64,000 nt of DNA from Toxoplasma gondii ME49 (Eukaryota > Apicomplexa > Conoidasida > Eucoccidiorida > Sarcocystidae): positions 124,001-188,000 of the forward strand of contig NC_031472.1 of the NCBI RefSeq assembly GCF_000006565.2, given 5' to 3'. Below are positions 45,513 through 58,405 of the stretch, in pieces. Within the stretch, counting starts at the first letter, position 1. Each line of letters opens with the position of its first letter. The position numbers and the translations under genes were made by a program. The notes beneath the pieces were generated by a model. It did no database searches. It was not told the DNA's origin and saw only the letters and a list, made by a program, of their open reading frames with translations.

Positions 45513-47114
45513 CGTCTTCTCGTCTACTCGCTTCACACCCGTCGTTAGTTCAGCAGTCCCTGCATCTGGCAGCAGCAGCAGCACATTCGCTTTTCCGATT
45601 TTGGCTGTTTTTCTGTTGTCTCTTCTACGCGTCCTTCCTGCTTCCTCTCTCTGGATAAATAGGTCTCCACAATCAAGCGCCTCTTCAAAAACCATCACCA
45701 CTACATATATATATATATATATTTATATGCTCATGTGCGTGTATGAGCACGTGGAAGGCTGTGCAGCAGTTGTGTGCTTCACAAGCGTCGAATAAACCTA
45801 GAAAAAACCTTGCTCACCTAAAGAAGACAGGCTTCAGGTAAAGAGGAAAGATGCGAAAGTGCGTCTGCGTTCAGTCACATTCCCCGAGTGCGGGCATCGG
45901 CATCCTCGAGATTCGGCACTTCAGCGCTCTCCTCGATCGAAGCGGGATTTCCTCGTTTGCAAAGAACGAAGTGCCAGTGACTAAGTGAAGCGTCTCCGGG
46001 GCATCTCTTTGCTTTGGAAAAAGTCTTTCTCGCGCCCCTGGACTCATCTCTCACATCCTGGGTACTAGAGTGTATCAGTTTGTTTGATGTAACTGAGGCA
46101 GTTCTGGACCGCGGGGCATGCAGTACCACTCAGATACCAACTGAAGCGAGATTCCCGGCTACTCAGGTCAGAACGAGATGCCTATACGCACAATTTCTAA
46201 GGGGCTGTGCCTCACCCCCCGTTACGTAGTGGTGCCGTACACTCTCGACATACACCGCTCTTTGCAGAACGGGGACTTTGCAGAGACCCTAAGCACATTC
46301 CTGTGTAAAAAGTGAGCATCTGCGCTTTTCCTTTCTTTCTGGAGAAGACCTCCTAACGCGCTGTTAGACAAAAGGCCCCCAATGGGTTCCACACCGAACT
46401 CCTCCGGAGGACTCACACTTGTCTCGCATGTCACTGGACTTTGCGTCCGACGTCGGAAAAACAGAGAAGGCGCTTTCTCCGTCCCGGTGGCAGCACACTC
46501 ACATTCATATGCGTATGCATATATTTATATATATATATATAGAGAGAGAGAGGGAGGGGTGAATGCATACATGCGTATAGATGCATATCTAGGCGTAGGT
46601 ATGCGTTGATATGTAAGTATATGCATGGGGGAGTAGTATGTAGACCTTGAATTTCGGATTAAAAGAGAAGTGCACTTTACACACTTGGCATAAAACACAT
46701 TTGTTCTAGTTTTTTCCATTCTTTGTTCAGTTGTAGTTTCGTTTGGAGCGGTTTCCAAGTTCTCGCGGGGTTTTCCAGTGTAAATGAAACGTAAGGTGCC
46801 AGACACTTGGTGCAAGACGGACCTCACCCCCAAACCTTAAGGGAAAAGGCCGCCTCTACCTAGAGCCTGAGGCATGTTCTCAGGGAAAGAAGACCTTCGA
46901 AACAGAGCAGAGGAAAGTCGTCAGTGGGACAACGAACCTCCGGTTTTCGTTCGTTCCCTGCCGCCTCGTCAGAGGCTCGCATGGCCCCGCCTTTCTTCCC
47001 ATCCAGGAAAAAGACAACAGAATCCCAGTTTTCGAGGCCCTTTTCACATTGGCTGTTGGCCGGCGTCCACCAAAAAGACAAACGGGACCGAACCGTTGCT
47101 TGCCTGCCTGCAAT
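45513..47114. other. Spacer downstream of uL16m, with TA runs
   Basis: No gene is supported. TA runs occur at about 45704-45727 and 46518-46555, the second followed by GA repeats. A 215-codon open frame from 46874 overlaps the next small candidate in another frame and looks like chance. Confidence 0.4.
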
Positions 47115-47390
47115 ATGGTGCCTTTGAGGTTTTTTCAGCGGCTGAGTCGCAGCCGAGACATCCCACCGACGAGGCCTGCGGCTGGCGCTGCGTCAGCCCG
47201 CAGTTTCGCGCGAAAGCACCGCGTCTCTGGCGCACGAAGCCTTTATTTCCTTTCATTTACGGCGGAAGAAACCAAGTTCCTTTTTCCAGAGAGGAACCTG
47301 GAGACTTTACTTCAGTACACGCAGCGGGCCGTCGCGCTCCCTGCACAGCGCCCAGATTGCCCGTGTGCAGGCGAAACGGAGTCGAACTAG
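47115..47390 (+). CDS. Possible small protein with mitochondrial-type presequence
   Basis: From the Met at 47115 an open frame encodes 91 residues. The first 45 are rich in Arg, Ser and Ala with almost no acidic residues (MVPLRFFQRLSRSRD, AGAASARSFARKHRV), which fits a cleavable mitochondrial presequence. The remainder is more mixed (RNLETLLQYTQRAVALP) and ends with a Cys-Pro-Cys motif close to the stop. No family is recognised. A TTTTTCCAG acceptor-like site inside the frame, at about 47289, could instead begin an exon. The call rests on composition only. Confidence 0.22.
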   Translation: MVPLRFFQRLSRSRDIPPTRPAAGAASARSFARKHRVSGARSLYFLSFTAEETKFLFPERNLETLLQYTQRAVALPAQRPDCPCAGETESN

Positions 47391-48849
47391 AGAGGTCCAG
47401 CCGCCGCGCGTACACTCGAAAGAAGAAAACCATTTTCCACTTGTTTTTTCTTCTCTCCCGTCCTCTTCCCTGCCTTGCCAGCTTCGAGAGTTCCTTTCAC
47501 TGCAGAAAACTCAAATTGTGACTTGCCCGCGCGCGTAGTGAGTCGAGGCTCAGCGCTGGGAGGCGAAGGCCCGGCACAGCAGCCGCGGACGTCAAAGAAT
47601 CTGGGCATGGAACGCGCGAAATAAGGTGAAAGGAAGCGATTCCGTCAATGCTTTGTCGTTCCTTCTCCATCGTCGCCTCTGCTCTCTTGGGTTTCGAGCT
47701 TCTCGCGTCGCCTTCTTGATTGCGAGCGCGCGCAAAGCTGCCCTTTTTCTGTCCGTGTTCTGAGTGAGCTGAACGCGACTTTCGCATCCCGTCAAGACCT
47801 CGTTTTCTCTCTCGATTCTTCCGAGCTTCCCGCCTGAAGAAAGCACCCAGACAACTTCTTTGGAGAGCGTCCTTTCTAACGATCGGAGAGGAGACAAGGC
47901 GAATCCGAGAAATGCGGGAGGAGCACGCGCGCCGCGTTGCTCGTTAGGCGGAGTTAGCCTGATTCTATGCAGGAAAGAACCGGGGAGAGGCAATGTTCTT
48001 CGAAAAGAAGAGACCGTTGACAAGCGAGTAAGCGTGTGTAAAAAATGCCCATCTCTGTCTGGGTCCATTTCCCTCCGAGACTCCAGAGAAAATCGAAGAA
48101 GTCTCCGCACATGCACCGCCATGGCGGCACAAGCAGCCGAGAAGCGCGAAGGCAAGCATGTGCCTGACTGCAAGCCCCTGCTGCTTCTTCGTTTCCTCGT
48201 TTTTTCTCCGGATGGTCTCTCACATTGATTTCTCGAAACTGCGGCTTGTCTCTTTTGTCTCTCTTCCTTCTTGCCTTTTTCCGTCGGCGACTTCCCCGCG
48301 TTTACGAACCTCGAAGCCTGTCTCCTTTGTCACATTCAACCATCGCCTTTTCCTCCGTTTCTTCGTCCGCCGAGACTCGCTTCTTTTGAGTCTTCATTTT
48401 CACAGGTGCCTCTTGGACCACAGACTCTTCGGTGAGCCTTTGCTTCGTTGCAGCTCGTCTCCATTCCACCTCTGTTCCTCTTGCTCTTTGTCTCCTCCGA
48501 GTCTTCACCTCCTCTCCTCTCTTTCTCCGCAAGTTGACCTTCTTGGGCTCCCCTTGATCGCGTCCTCCATCCGTACCGACCCTCACGTCTTCATCGTTTC
48601 TTCCTTTTCGCAAATTCCATCTCTCTCTCCTCGAGCCAGTCTCGTGGAACTGTCCACATTGCGCCTTCGCCTCTTCTTCGTCCTACCTGCCGTTTTCTTC
48701 TCCTTCCTCCTGCTTGCTGTCTTGTTCTTGTTCTTCTTCTTCTTCTTTTTCTTCTTCTTCTTGCTGCCTGCTTCTTCTCGTGGTCCGTTGTTTCTTTCTC
48801 TCCATTCCTCCTCTCTGGCGTTCGTTTCTTTCTGTCGCCGGCCTTCACC
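47391..48849. other. Upstream region of the ATG18-like gene
   Basis: Pyrimidine-rich sequence dominates from about 48180, including TTC-type runs near 48730-48770, and leads into the ATG18-like start codon. Open frames here (for example 193 codons on the minus strand at 47592-48173) are Arg-rich and unconvincing. Promoter and leader sequence are expected. Confidence 0.4.
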
Positions 48850-49626
48850 ATGAGGCGTCTCTTTGTCTCCTCGGTTCCGGGAGAGAAGCCAGGCGCCTCT
48901 GAGCGGGTGTTCGCGCCTCTCTTCTCGCCATCGTCGGCGCCATTTGGCGCCCTGGGGCAAGCGACCGAAGGCGCAGGAAGAGACAGCAGAGGAGACACCA
49001 CACACTCTCCAGAGGGCCGCAAAGAAGAAGTGAAGAGCATTTGCTTCAACCAAGATGCGTCCTGCATCGCCGTCGCTACGACGCGCGGCTTCTGCATCTA
49101 CACCACAGATCCCGTACAGAAAACGTTTTCTCGAGGTAGGAGGCAGCGCGCAAGAAGCCAACGTGGAAGCGAGAAGGAAGGAGATGCAGACCTGCAAAGG
49201 AACAGAGGCGCTTCTGTTTCTCCGCTCTGTTCGCACCTCGAGAAGAGCAGAGAAAACGAGAAGCGACTCGATACGACGGCCTTCACAAAAATGCTCAGTC
49301 CATTTCCAGTCCTTTCCTCTTTACCGTAGCCGCCGCAAAGCCTCTCCGCAACTTCTTTCGACTTGCTCGTTCTCGACGCCAGCTCGCCAGACACTGCGCG
49401 CACTGAGGCCTTCCTTGTTCGCGCCGCATTCGAGTTTGCTGCCTCATTTCTCCTAAACTGCATGCGTGTAGAGACACCGTGGCTCAGCGTCCCAGCGGAG
49501 AGACGCCGTTCGCCCGGCGTTTTGATTTCTTTTCCAGAGAGAAAAAACACACATGTTTCTCTTCCGCAGCGGCTGCTGCCCATCCATCTATCCAGCGAAC
49601 GCGCACTGCTTCATAGTGATTTATAC

Positions 49627-49663
<37 letters not shown>

Positions 49664-52600
49664 CGTATATATACATATATATACATATATATACGTATAT
49701 ATATATATACATATATATACATATATATGTATATACATAGATGTATTTGTATGCATTTGTATGTATTTGTATGTATGTATACCTTTTGTCTGTGTGTTTG
49801 TAGATTTGAGGAGAGATTTCCGAGCGAGCGCTCAAGCTTCAGATCCAACTTCTTCGCGTTGCGAGGGGGGCCTGCTGATTGTGGAGATGCTCTACACTTG
49901 CAACATCCTCGCTCTCGTTGGCGGTGAGCGACTTCGGCGAGACTGGGAAAAGAGGAGGAGCGACTCGAATGTTCGCGGAAGTTCGTTGCCGTCTTCGCCG
50001 CTCTTCTCGGATTCGCGACAGCGCAAACGTAGACTCTGTGGAGAGAGGAACCGCGAGAAGGGCAAGCGAGCCGGAGGACGCGTCTGTGTGAGGCCGCAGG
50101 GGGAGGGCCATTGGCCTCGGAAACGAACAGAGGGAGGAGCGAGGACAGAGGGGGCACGAGAGAAGAGAGGAGAGGAGAATGAGAGGGTTGAGATGGAAAA
50201 GGCGGGTGAGGAACTGAGTCGGGGAGGGGGGGGGATGCGGGAGAACGAAATGGAGGAGACACCATGCAGGAGAGAGCGAGGCAAATGATGGAGAAGAGAT
50301 GCAACAAACAGATATGGAGTGGTGAGAGGAAAGAGGGAGACGGAGAGCTGCTTGAGGTCGAGAAGGTACGGAAATCCGTTTTCTTTGCAGAGATTGTGTT
50401 AAGCTTCGTTTTCTCCATTTTTTCAGAAGGCCCCGGCGCCGCACAGTGGCTGCGCCGCGAGCAAGGCAACGAGACAGAGACGCGGTGGTGCAGAGACGTT
50501 TGCGTCTTGTGGGACGACAGACAAGAGAAGGCGGTTGTGCAGCTCCAGTTCCACTCTCCGATAAGAGGCGTCCAAATGCTCAAGGAAGTGTACGCGATCT
50601 ACGCAGCGAGAGGAAACAGAAAGAACTCCCGAAAGCGAGACTAAGATGCGAGAACCGAAGCGAGAACAGAAGCGAGAGAGACACCGGACAGAGAGAACGG
50701 GATAGAAAGCGGATCAAACGATTTATGCAAAGAGAGAAAGGTACCTTCCTTGCCAGAAGCGTCAAAGTTCGTGTCTCTTCCTTTTCCCCAGGTTGATCGT
50801 CATTCTGACAGAGAAAGTCTGCGTTTACCGCCTTCGCGACCTCCTGCTGCTGGACACCGTCGCCACAGCTCCTAATCCCAGCGCAGTCTGCGCATGCGCT
50901 TCTCTCCAGTCTGCGGCCGTCCCCGTCTCTTCTGCCTCGGCCTCCAGTTCCCCTTCTCTTTCTTCTTCTACCTCTTCTTCGAGAGCTGCACCAGCCTCCG
51001 CGGGCTCCGCGGGGCGAGGCGACACCCAGAGCGACCGCGCGCCTTCTTCGCAGGTCCTCGTCGCCTGCCCAGGTGAGTCACGAAGCGCGAGAGAGGAAGA
51101 AACTTTCCACCGTGCAGGGCAAACCCAGTGAACGGACGGTGGTGTGAACATCTGCAGAGGGGAACGCCTATCGTCGATGCACTGGGGAAACCAACGAATC
51201 AGAGCTCTGTCTATGCATTGCTCTTCAGGAGAGAGAACATGCGTCTGTATACGTAGTCGTATGTGCAGAGAGATCCGAGTCGAAATCCGTCTGTCCAGCT
51301 GCAAATATCGCTCTAGTTGTATCGCGGAGATATCCCGATGCCCAAACTCACGCATCTAGGTCTCTGTGTTTCGCGCAACTTGATGTGTAAACACAAGCGT
51401 AGCTGCATGTGTAGGCACCAGGTGGGTTCATACACAAACATACACACATCTATATGCATATATATATATATTTAAATGTACATGTTTCTATTCATCTATA
51501 TATTTATATACATTTATTGATATATGTATGTTGACATAAATCCATTTGAAGAGCGAGAGAGGCAAGCAAGACAGGAAGGCCCGCGCGAGTGCATGTTCGG
51601 CATTTCGCATCGACGAAACGCTACCAAGAAACAGTTTTTTCAGAAAGACCATTTCCATTTTCTTCCGTCGGAATGGATGGAATGGCGACGCGGATTCGCA
51701 GTCGCCACGGGAATGTTTTTTCTCTTTCCCTCCCCCTCGTTTCTGCTCTTTCTTTGACTCTCTTTCTTCTTCTCGTTTGAAGAGTTTGGACTGAACTCCC
51801 TCAGACTTCAACAGCCACTTGGGGGTCTATGAAGATGGCGGGATTGTTTCGCAGTAAAAAGGGGAAGAACAGAGAAGACCTCGATGGTAAATCGACTGGA
51901 TTTCTCAGCTTTGTCAATTTCTTTCAGCTCTTCAAACTGGGCGCGTGCAGCTCCTCATATACGGCGAAGACACGCGCCGGTCATTTTCTCGCCAGGACTC
52001 CGCAGGCTCGTCGCAGGCCTCCTGTGACTCTGAGCGATCCTCCAGAAGCTCGTTTTCTCAAAGTAAAAGAAGCCACAAAGCCACCCTGAAGAGAAACATG
52101 TCACCAGGCCGGAGAGGCAGGCGAGAAGAAGGAAGAGAGGGGGGAGAAAATACCAAGAGAAGAGACGGACAAGTTGTAGAAAGGTCTGTTTGCCCTCTGT
52201 GTCGGCGTGTTTCTCTGGGCTCTTGTGAGATCCTTTGTGGCATTTGCTGTCATTTTAGCGATAAAATCTGGAGCCTGCATCGAAACCACAGGTGTGTGTT
52301 GGAGAGGGAAGAAACATTTCTCAGACTCTGCCGAAGTTCATTCTATTTTTCGAAGAGAAAAAACATGCTTTTCCTCCCTCGTCCCAGGCGACAACGGCAT
52401 CGGCACCGGGGCTGCTGCGCTCATTTCGTCGCTCTCCATCTGTAAGCGTTGGTCTTCTTTCTCGTCACGCAACACACAGTGAAGAAGAGACGCAGACATG
52501 CGGACGCGGATGGCTATAAACCTAACTTGAAACCTGGATACGTTTACGATTACATTTCCGCCTATATGCGACCCTTGCAATATACATATATATATATATA

Positions 52601-54338
52601 TATCTATATGTATATATGTATATATGTATATATGCATGTGTGTGTCTGTGTCTCCCCATGATTCGAATCTGCCTTTTTACCTACATCTCTGTATCCGCCC
52701 ATCTGTTCTTGTATAAATCTTTGAGTAGATTGGACTCGCATGGTCGCCTCGCGTTTAGGATTCGTTTTCTGTCTCGTTGCACCACGCCGTTGTCTGCTAA
52801 CACCCTTCAGTCTTTTTTTTTCTTCTTCTTTTTCTTCTTCTCTGTCTTCTTCTTCTTCTTCTTCTTCTTCTTCTTCTTCTTCTTCTGCTGTGTCTTCTGC
52901 GTCTCGCCTGTCACGGCTGTTCTTCGTTTTTTTGACTTCTGTACGTTTCAGGTGCACACTCAAACGGCCTGGCGTTTCTCTGTTTGAGTCCTGACGGGCA
53001 GCTCCTCGGCACCGCCTCTTCTCGCGGCACCCTCCTGCGGGTGTTCGATCCTCGCACTGGGGATTTCCTCTTGGAGTTCAGGAGAGGTGAAACGCAGACA
53101 CAGAGAAGAGGGGGAGCAGAGAGCGCAGCTTCAGGAGGCAACCCTTCAGCAGCAGACACCGCTCAGTCAGATCGAGAGTCTTTCCACAGTCTCAAACACG
53201 TTCGTCTTTTCCAGCCGTCGCGTCGTGCTCTCTGCGCGGTGCATGCGGCAGATTCATGTCGATGGAAACAGGAAGGAAGCCTTCTGTGTACGTACACGCG
53301 CCTGCGTAGCTCGTGAACAGGGACAGGGCGCCAACTCCAGGCCTGCCTCTGTCGGCGACGCGAAATGTCTTTCCACTCGCTTCGACGGTTCCTCTCAGTG
53401 GCCAGGCGCTCGCGCGTTTGCATCCAGACGTCGACCTCGAAACTTGCGCGACTCTCCTGTCTGCAGGGAGCAATCCTGCGCGAATCACCTCGATGGCCTT
53501 CAGTCCGTGCTGCGGCTTCTTGGCTGCATGCAGCAGCACCGGCACTACGCATCTCTACAAGCTCGCGGCGTCGTGGACAGGTGGAGAGCAGAAACGCTCG
53601 CGAGAACGCTACAGAGCCTTAGGAGGAACTCGCTCTGCGGAGGAGAAAGCGGATGTCGGAGCTGCTCAGAAACCGGACCGACGCGCCGAGGAAGCGAATG
53701 CCGAGCCGGAGAAAGACGCACTGAAGGCGAGCCTGCAGTTCTTCGAGAAACTGTCGCCGTACTTCCACACTGAGTGGAGCTTCGCCCAGTGGAGGTAAGT
53801 CAACGGAGAAAAGAAGGACGTCTGCAGACGTGGAAAGAGACTGGCTTTTCGACAGGGAAAACGGATTTTCTCGCTGGGTCTAAAGAACGATGTGCGTCTG
53901 CGAAAAGACAGAGAAGAGGACTTTCGTCGGCTCGGAAACGGATCTGTTTTCGCGAACTTGTATCAACTTCTGCTGTGTTGCCAGACTCCCATCGAAGGAC
54001 TGCGCCGCCATCTGCGCCTTCAGCCAGAATCTCCCCAATACGCTCTTTGGTTAGACTCAACGACTTTGACTGATCTCCATGCGTTCAAAAATCAATGCGG
54101 CTCTTCCTTGCTTCTGTATCGCTTTCGGTCTCCGTGTGCGCATGGGCAAAAGTTCCGCTGCTGTCTGCACTTGGACTCCAGGGAGCGAATTTTACAATTT
54201 TGATAGGTTCAAATCCGCAAATACACATGTCGACTTACGGACATGCTTGAGGACAAGAAAAAAACGCCTGTGTCGTTCCCGAGCCATAGACACGCGTGGA
54301 AGTGAATCCAGGATAGACAGACATATACGTACATATAC

Positions 54339-54374
<36 letters not shown>

Positions 54375-54450
54375 AAATATAGCTACATGTATATATATAT
54401 ATATATATCTATATCTATCTCTCTCTATATATATATCTAAATATAGCTAC

Positions 54451-54486
<36 letters not shown>

Positions 54487-54834
54487 GACTTCTGTCGCGT
54501 GTGTAGGCGAGTACGTATTTTTGCGTCTTCATTTGAAGGATAGCGAGGCGTAGGCTTGACGGAAATGAGGGGGAACTCATCTGCGTTTCCGATTTTGTGC
54601 TTCGCTAGCAGCTCCCCGCGGTTGCTGGAACACAGGACTGATATTTTTCGTGGAAATCGCAACGGCTGGACAGAGGGCGGTTGTGACGAAAACGTGACTT
54701 TGTTTCATAGATCTGTGATGTTTCTCCGGTTTTCAGTCGTCAGCGCAGAAGGGAGCTTTTTCCAGCTTCGCTTCGACCCCCTCAGCGGCGGCGCAATGAC
54801 GAAACTGCATGCAGAGCGTCTGGAAGCGTTTTAG
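48850..54834 (+). CDS. ATG18: PROPPIN family WD-repeat protein, ATG18/WIPI-like, nine exons
   Basis: PROPPINs are seven-bladed propellers that bind PI3P and PI(3,5)P2 and act in autophagosome formation; in Toxoplasma an ATG18-type protein supports apicoplast maintenance. Exons: 48850-49135, 49804-49923, 50427-50587, 50757-51072 (or from 50792), 51928-52062, 52388-52441, 52952-53086, 53467-53794 and 54711-54834, about 552 residues. Landmarks: [56 protein letters not shown] with [61 protein letters not shown], and the lipid-binding FRRG followed at once by [20 protein letters not shown]. The C-terminus ends [12 protein letters not shown]. All junctions are in phase if exon 4 begins at 50757. 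That adds about 11 residues the family lacks, while 50792 fits the family better but not the phase. Ser-rich inserts lie in exons 4 and 5. Which of the PROPPIN paralogues this is cannot be told. Confidence 0.88.
49619..49740. repeat. TA microsatellite in ATG18-like intron 1
   Basis: A TATA/CATA/CGTA compound dinucleotide tract of about 120 bp lies in the first intron. It creates long open frames on the minus strand that are artefacts of its short period. Confidence 0.9.
51450..51530. repeat. TA-rich microsatellite in ATG18-like intron 4
   Basis: A TATATA-rich stretch with TTTATA variants lies between the exons ending at 51072 and starting at 51928. Confidence 0.8.
52580..52890. repeat. TA tract and TTC tract in ATG18-like intron 6
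   Basis: A TATA/TGTA run at about 52580-52635 is followed at about 52810-52887 by a nearly pure TTC trinucleotide tract. Both lie in the intron before the exon starting at 52952. The TTC tract yields a Glu-rich open frame on the minus strand that is not a gene. Confidence 0.85.
54320..54482. repeat. TA/TC microsatellite in last ATG18-like intron
   Basis: A long TATA tract with an internal near-duplication lies in the final intron. The phrase ATCTAAATATAGCTACAT occurs twice, at about 54372 and 54436 (the second copy has one change), flanked by TA runs. This suggests a local duplication of the tract. Confidence 0.85.
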
Positions 54835-55230
54835 GAAGCGAGAAGAGGGAGAGAGAGGAGAGAAGAAGCTGGAGCAGGCCAGAGCCGGGGAAGAAGAGAG
54901 GAGACATTTGGGGGGAAGGAGCAGGGGGAAGGAAGACGACGTTCCTTGACGACTAGGCGAGTTGTTGGGGTGAAGGTCGGTGACACGAGCCGCGTCGAAG
55001 ACGCGCAGTCGGAAAACTGGAGGCCTCCCATGAATTTCTTGACAGAAAAGAATCCTCACGAAACGCAGTTGAGAAGCGAGTCTCTCAAGGAGAAGAAACC
55101 AAGAAATCCACGAACAGGTGCTCTCTCCCCGCCAGAGAACGGGAGCAGCCACAACTGAATCGAATTCCTCGATGCCTGCAGAGATTTCTTTTGCGCGTCC
55201 AAAACGATGTTTCCTTCTCAACCAGGTGCC
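54835..55230. other. Short convergent spacer between ATG18-like and CCDC97-like genes
   Basis: The two stop codons face each other across about 400 bp of purine-rich sequence on the plus strand. Both 3' untranslated regions must lie here or overlap. No other feature is seen. Confidence 0.6.
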
Positions 55231-58200
55231 TCAAGCCGGTGGTCGTTTTTCCGCGTCTGTCTCCGTCGGCTCGTCTTCGCCGCAAAAGTACTTTTCTTCC
55301 GCGTCGCGATCCACCTAGAAAGGGACATCCGAGAGCGGATCCACCTCCATAGAAAAACATGTCGCAGACGGAGAGACGCGACGATGGAGAAAGGGGAGAG
55401 ATCTCCCGACGAGACCAGAGACCAAGGATATATATCGCAAGAGAAATACACAAGCAAAGGAAGAGAGGAAGAGAGAAACACAGACAGACAGGGAGACACA
55501 GAGAGGGAGATTCAAGAAACGCCAGTAATAACAGAGAACGATAAAGAGAAATATACATGTGAACGTTGGACAGCGAGAAGAGAAACAGACGACAGGTTAT
55601 TACCTCCTGGAGATCATCAAGCGCCTCATCTTGGTCAATGGATTTGTAGTCGATGTAGTGCGCATCGCGACCTGCAAGAAAGTTCTCCTGCATGAGCAGA
55701 AGGAAGTCCTGAGGACAATCGAAAGAAAACTGCATGAAGAAGACGCATGCAACGATCTGCACCTGTCTCTGGGGTACAAGGCTGGCGAGACGCCAGTTGC
55801 GCAGTGCATGAAGAAATGAAAACAGAGCATCCGAAAGAGCACAGAGAAACCAAAAAATAACAGAGACAATCTTCGAAGCCTCGAAGCCTCAAAAGCAGAA
55901 GCGAAGCTCTCACGTCTTGTTTCTGAGCGTAAGTGGTAGCGTCGACGAATCGCCTGCGTCTCTTCCCTCCAGCAGGCGCGACTCCTGGATGATCTCCGTT
56001 GACATTGTCAGTGCTTTCTTCGTCCTCCTCAGTCTCCAAGTCGCTATCGATGCCCTCGCTCTCTTCCTCCTCATCTTCTCGTCTCTCGCGGTGTTCTTCT
56101 CTCTGAAGAAAGCGCTGGAGCCTGCGAGCTTCCCGTTCCTCTCGAAGCTGAGCAGGGAGACAAAAGCAGGCCGAAGCAGAGAGAGGAAGTGAGGGAGAAG
56201 AAAGCGAAGACGAAGAAGAACTCGCTTCCTTTGTCCTTTTGCGATACGTTTCTTTTCGGACAGACGGACCTGTCCACGGCGTAGCTCGCCGCCGCTAAAT
56301 GGTGCAAGCGCTTTTCTGTATTTCACAGGCCTGCGCGAGAATTCATATCCCATTCACTCCTCTGCTTCGGTGGCTTCTTCTCTCTTCTGCTCTCTGTTCG
56401 TCCGCTTCTTCTCCCTGTCCACCTGCGTCTTCTCCCTCTCCGGTTCATCTCTTTCATTGTCTACTTATTTTCTTTCTCCGTCTTTTCTACGTTCCCTCTT
56501 TGTGTCTTTTCTCTTCCTCCTTCTCCTTTCAGGTTCTCTTCCGCTGCTGGCCTACCGTCTTCAACGCCCTGCCGCCGTCGATGTTGGCGAGAAGTTCCTC
56601 GTCTTGCCTTCGCCAGCGGTCGCGCTCCTCCTGCACCTGGCGCCGCAGCATGCGGCTATCCATGGCGCTGAGAAGACAAGAACTTAGCGAGCGCGGATGG
56701 GCAGAAAAGAAGTCTTTTCCCTCGTTCTGCTGAGGTTCCTGGGGACTGGACGCTGCAGGCAGCTGCGTAGAAGCCGAGCCCCCCGGAGCGCGAAAAGGCC
56801 GCAAAAACGAAGTCGAAGACGAAGAAGAGACAGGTGAAGAAGAAGGTGAAGAGGCATGCGTCGCATGCGGCATCGACGTATAACGCCCCAGGAACTCGTG
56901 GTACAAAGCAGGCTGCAAAGGAGAGAAAACAGTCGCAGGACAGGACCTGAGTCTCGTGATGGTGACAGGCACAACCTCCGTCTTCCACCGCGAACGACGA
57001 GATGGTGTGTGAACGTCGGATGTAACGACGCAGCTCAAGAGTCTCGCGTCTCCGACTCTAAGAACGCTTGACCTTCCCAGCATCTGTGAAGACGCATTCT
57101 CTTGCAAATAGACACAAAAAATACATCTAAATCTACTTGGGTGTAGAGAATCAACCGCTGAAAAAACTGTGTTGATGCATGCATCCACCGAACGAGACAG
57201 CTGTGTTAACGACGCATTCATCACTACACGGTACGCGACAGAATCAGCTGGCGCGGCGAAGGCTTCCACACAAGGAAATGCCTTCGTCTCGATCGAAGGA
57301 ATCCGCGACGTCACAGTCCAAAAGACCTCTCTTGTGCGTCGAGTCACTCTTTGTTGTTTGGACCTTCTTTTTGCGTTTCTGCCTGCTCTCTGTTTTACAT
57401 CCAAAGACTCCTGGATCGTCCGTTCTCCCTGTGGACTCAACGAGGCAGTCCGGAGACGCTTCAGGTCTCAACTGCTTCTCCTTCTCCTGCTCGGTTTACT
57501 TCTTTCTCGTCTTTGGCACTCGACCGAGTTCGCAATCTCTTCGTCTTCTCTCTTCTTAAAAATAATCTACTCTTTGGTCACCGTCACCACCTTTGTATTC
57601 TTCGTCTCGTTCTTCTTGGTTTTTACCGGCGTTCCTCGCTTTCTGTCCATCGCGGGGCCCTTCGAATCCTGGCTTTAGATGGAGTATCTTCACTTGTTCG
57701 CAAAGTTTTCCCCGAAGCCGCACTCACCTGTCTGGCCTGCATGGCCGCCTCCGAGAAAAAGTCTCCGTCAGCGACGAGTTGCCGCATCTTCGCCAGGCGT
57801 CTGTTTGCCGCCGTCTGAACGACACCACGGCGAAGAAAGGAAAGAAAACGGCAAGCCGGAAAATAACAAAAAAACAGGTGAGAGGGGGGGGGGAACCCTC
57901 AAGCCCTATACATGGAAGATCTTCGAATTTCCCCACCACTGTTCCTGATAAATATATATATATATATATATATATGTATACAATTGCGTACAAAGATTTA
58001 CATACACCTGTAAGCGCGCTTCGCCTGCTCCACATGAAACTGGCAGAAACATGTAGATTTCTTCTCGAAGCTCAGGCGAATATAATTATATGTATAAATA
58101 TATGGACGTGTATTGATATCTAAATATATATGCTGAGAACATATACACACATATATATATATACATATGTATATATAGATATATATGCCGATGAACGCAT

Positions 58201-58278
58201 ATACACCCGATTGTATATTCGTATGTGTATAGTGGAATCTCAATATATATGTCAAGGAAGAGTATGTATATATATATG

Positions 58279-58349
<71 letters not shown>

Positions 58350-58366
58350 GTATATATATATATGTA

Positions 58367-58405
<39 letters not shown>

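Noticed and set aside
46874..47521. 215-codon plus-strand frame
   Set aside because: Composition looks random, with scattered Cys, Trp and Pro and no motif, and it overlaps a more protein-like small frame.
47592..48173. 193-codon minus-strand frame
   Set aside because: Arg-rich with no motif, lying in the probable leader and promoter of the ATG18-like gene.
49621..50583. 320-codon minus-strand frame ending in Tyr/Ile repeats
   Set aside because: It runs antisense to ATG18-like exons 2 and 3 and through the intron 1 microsatellite. It shows no motif.
52604..52963. Glu-rich minus-strand frame of 119 codons
   Set aside because: It is a translation of the TTC tract in an ATG18-like intron.
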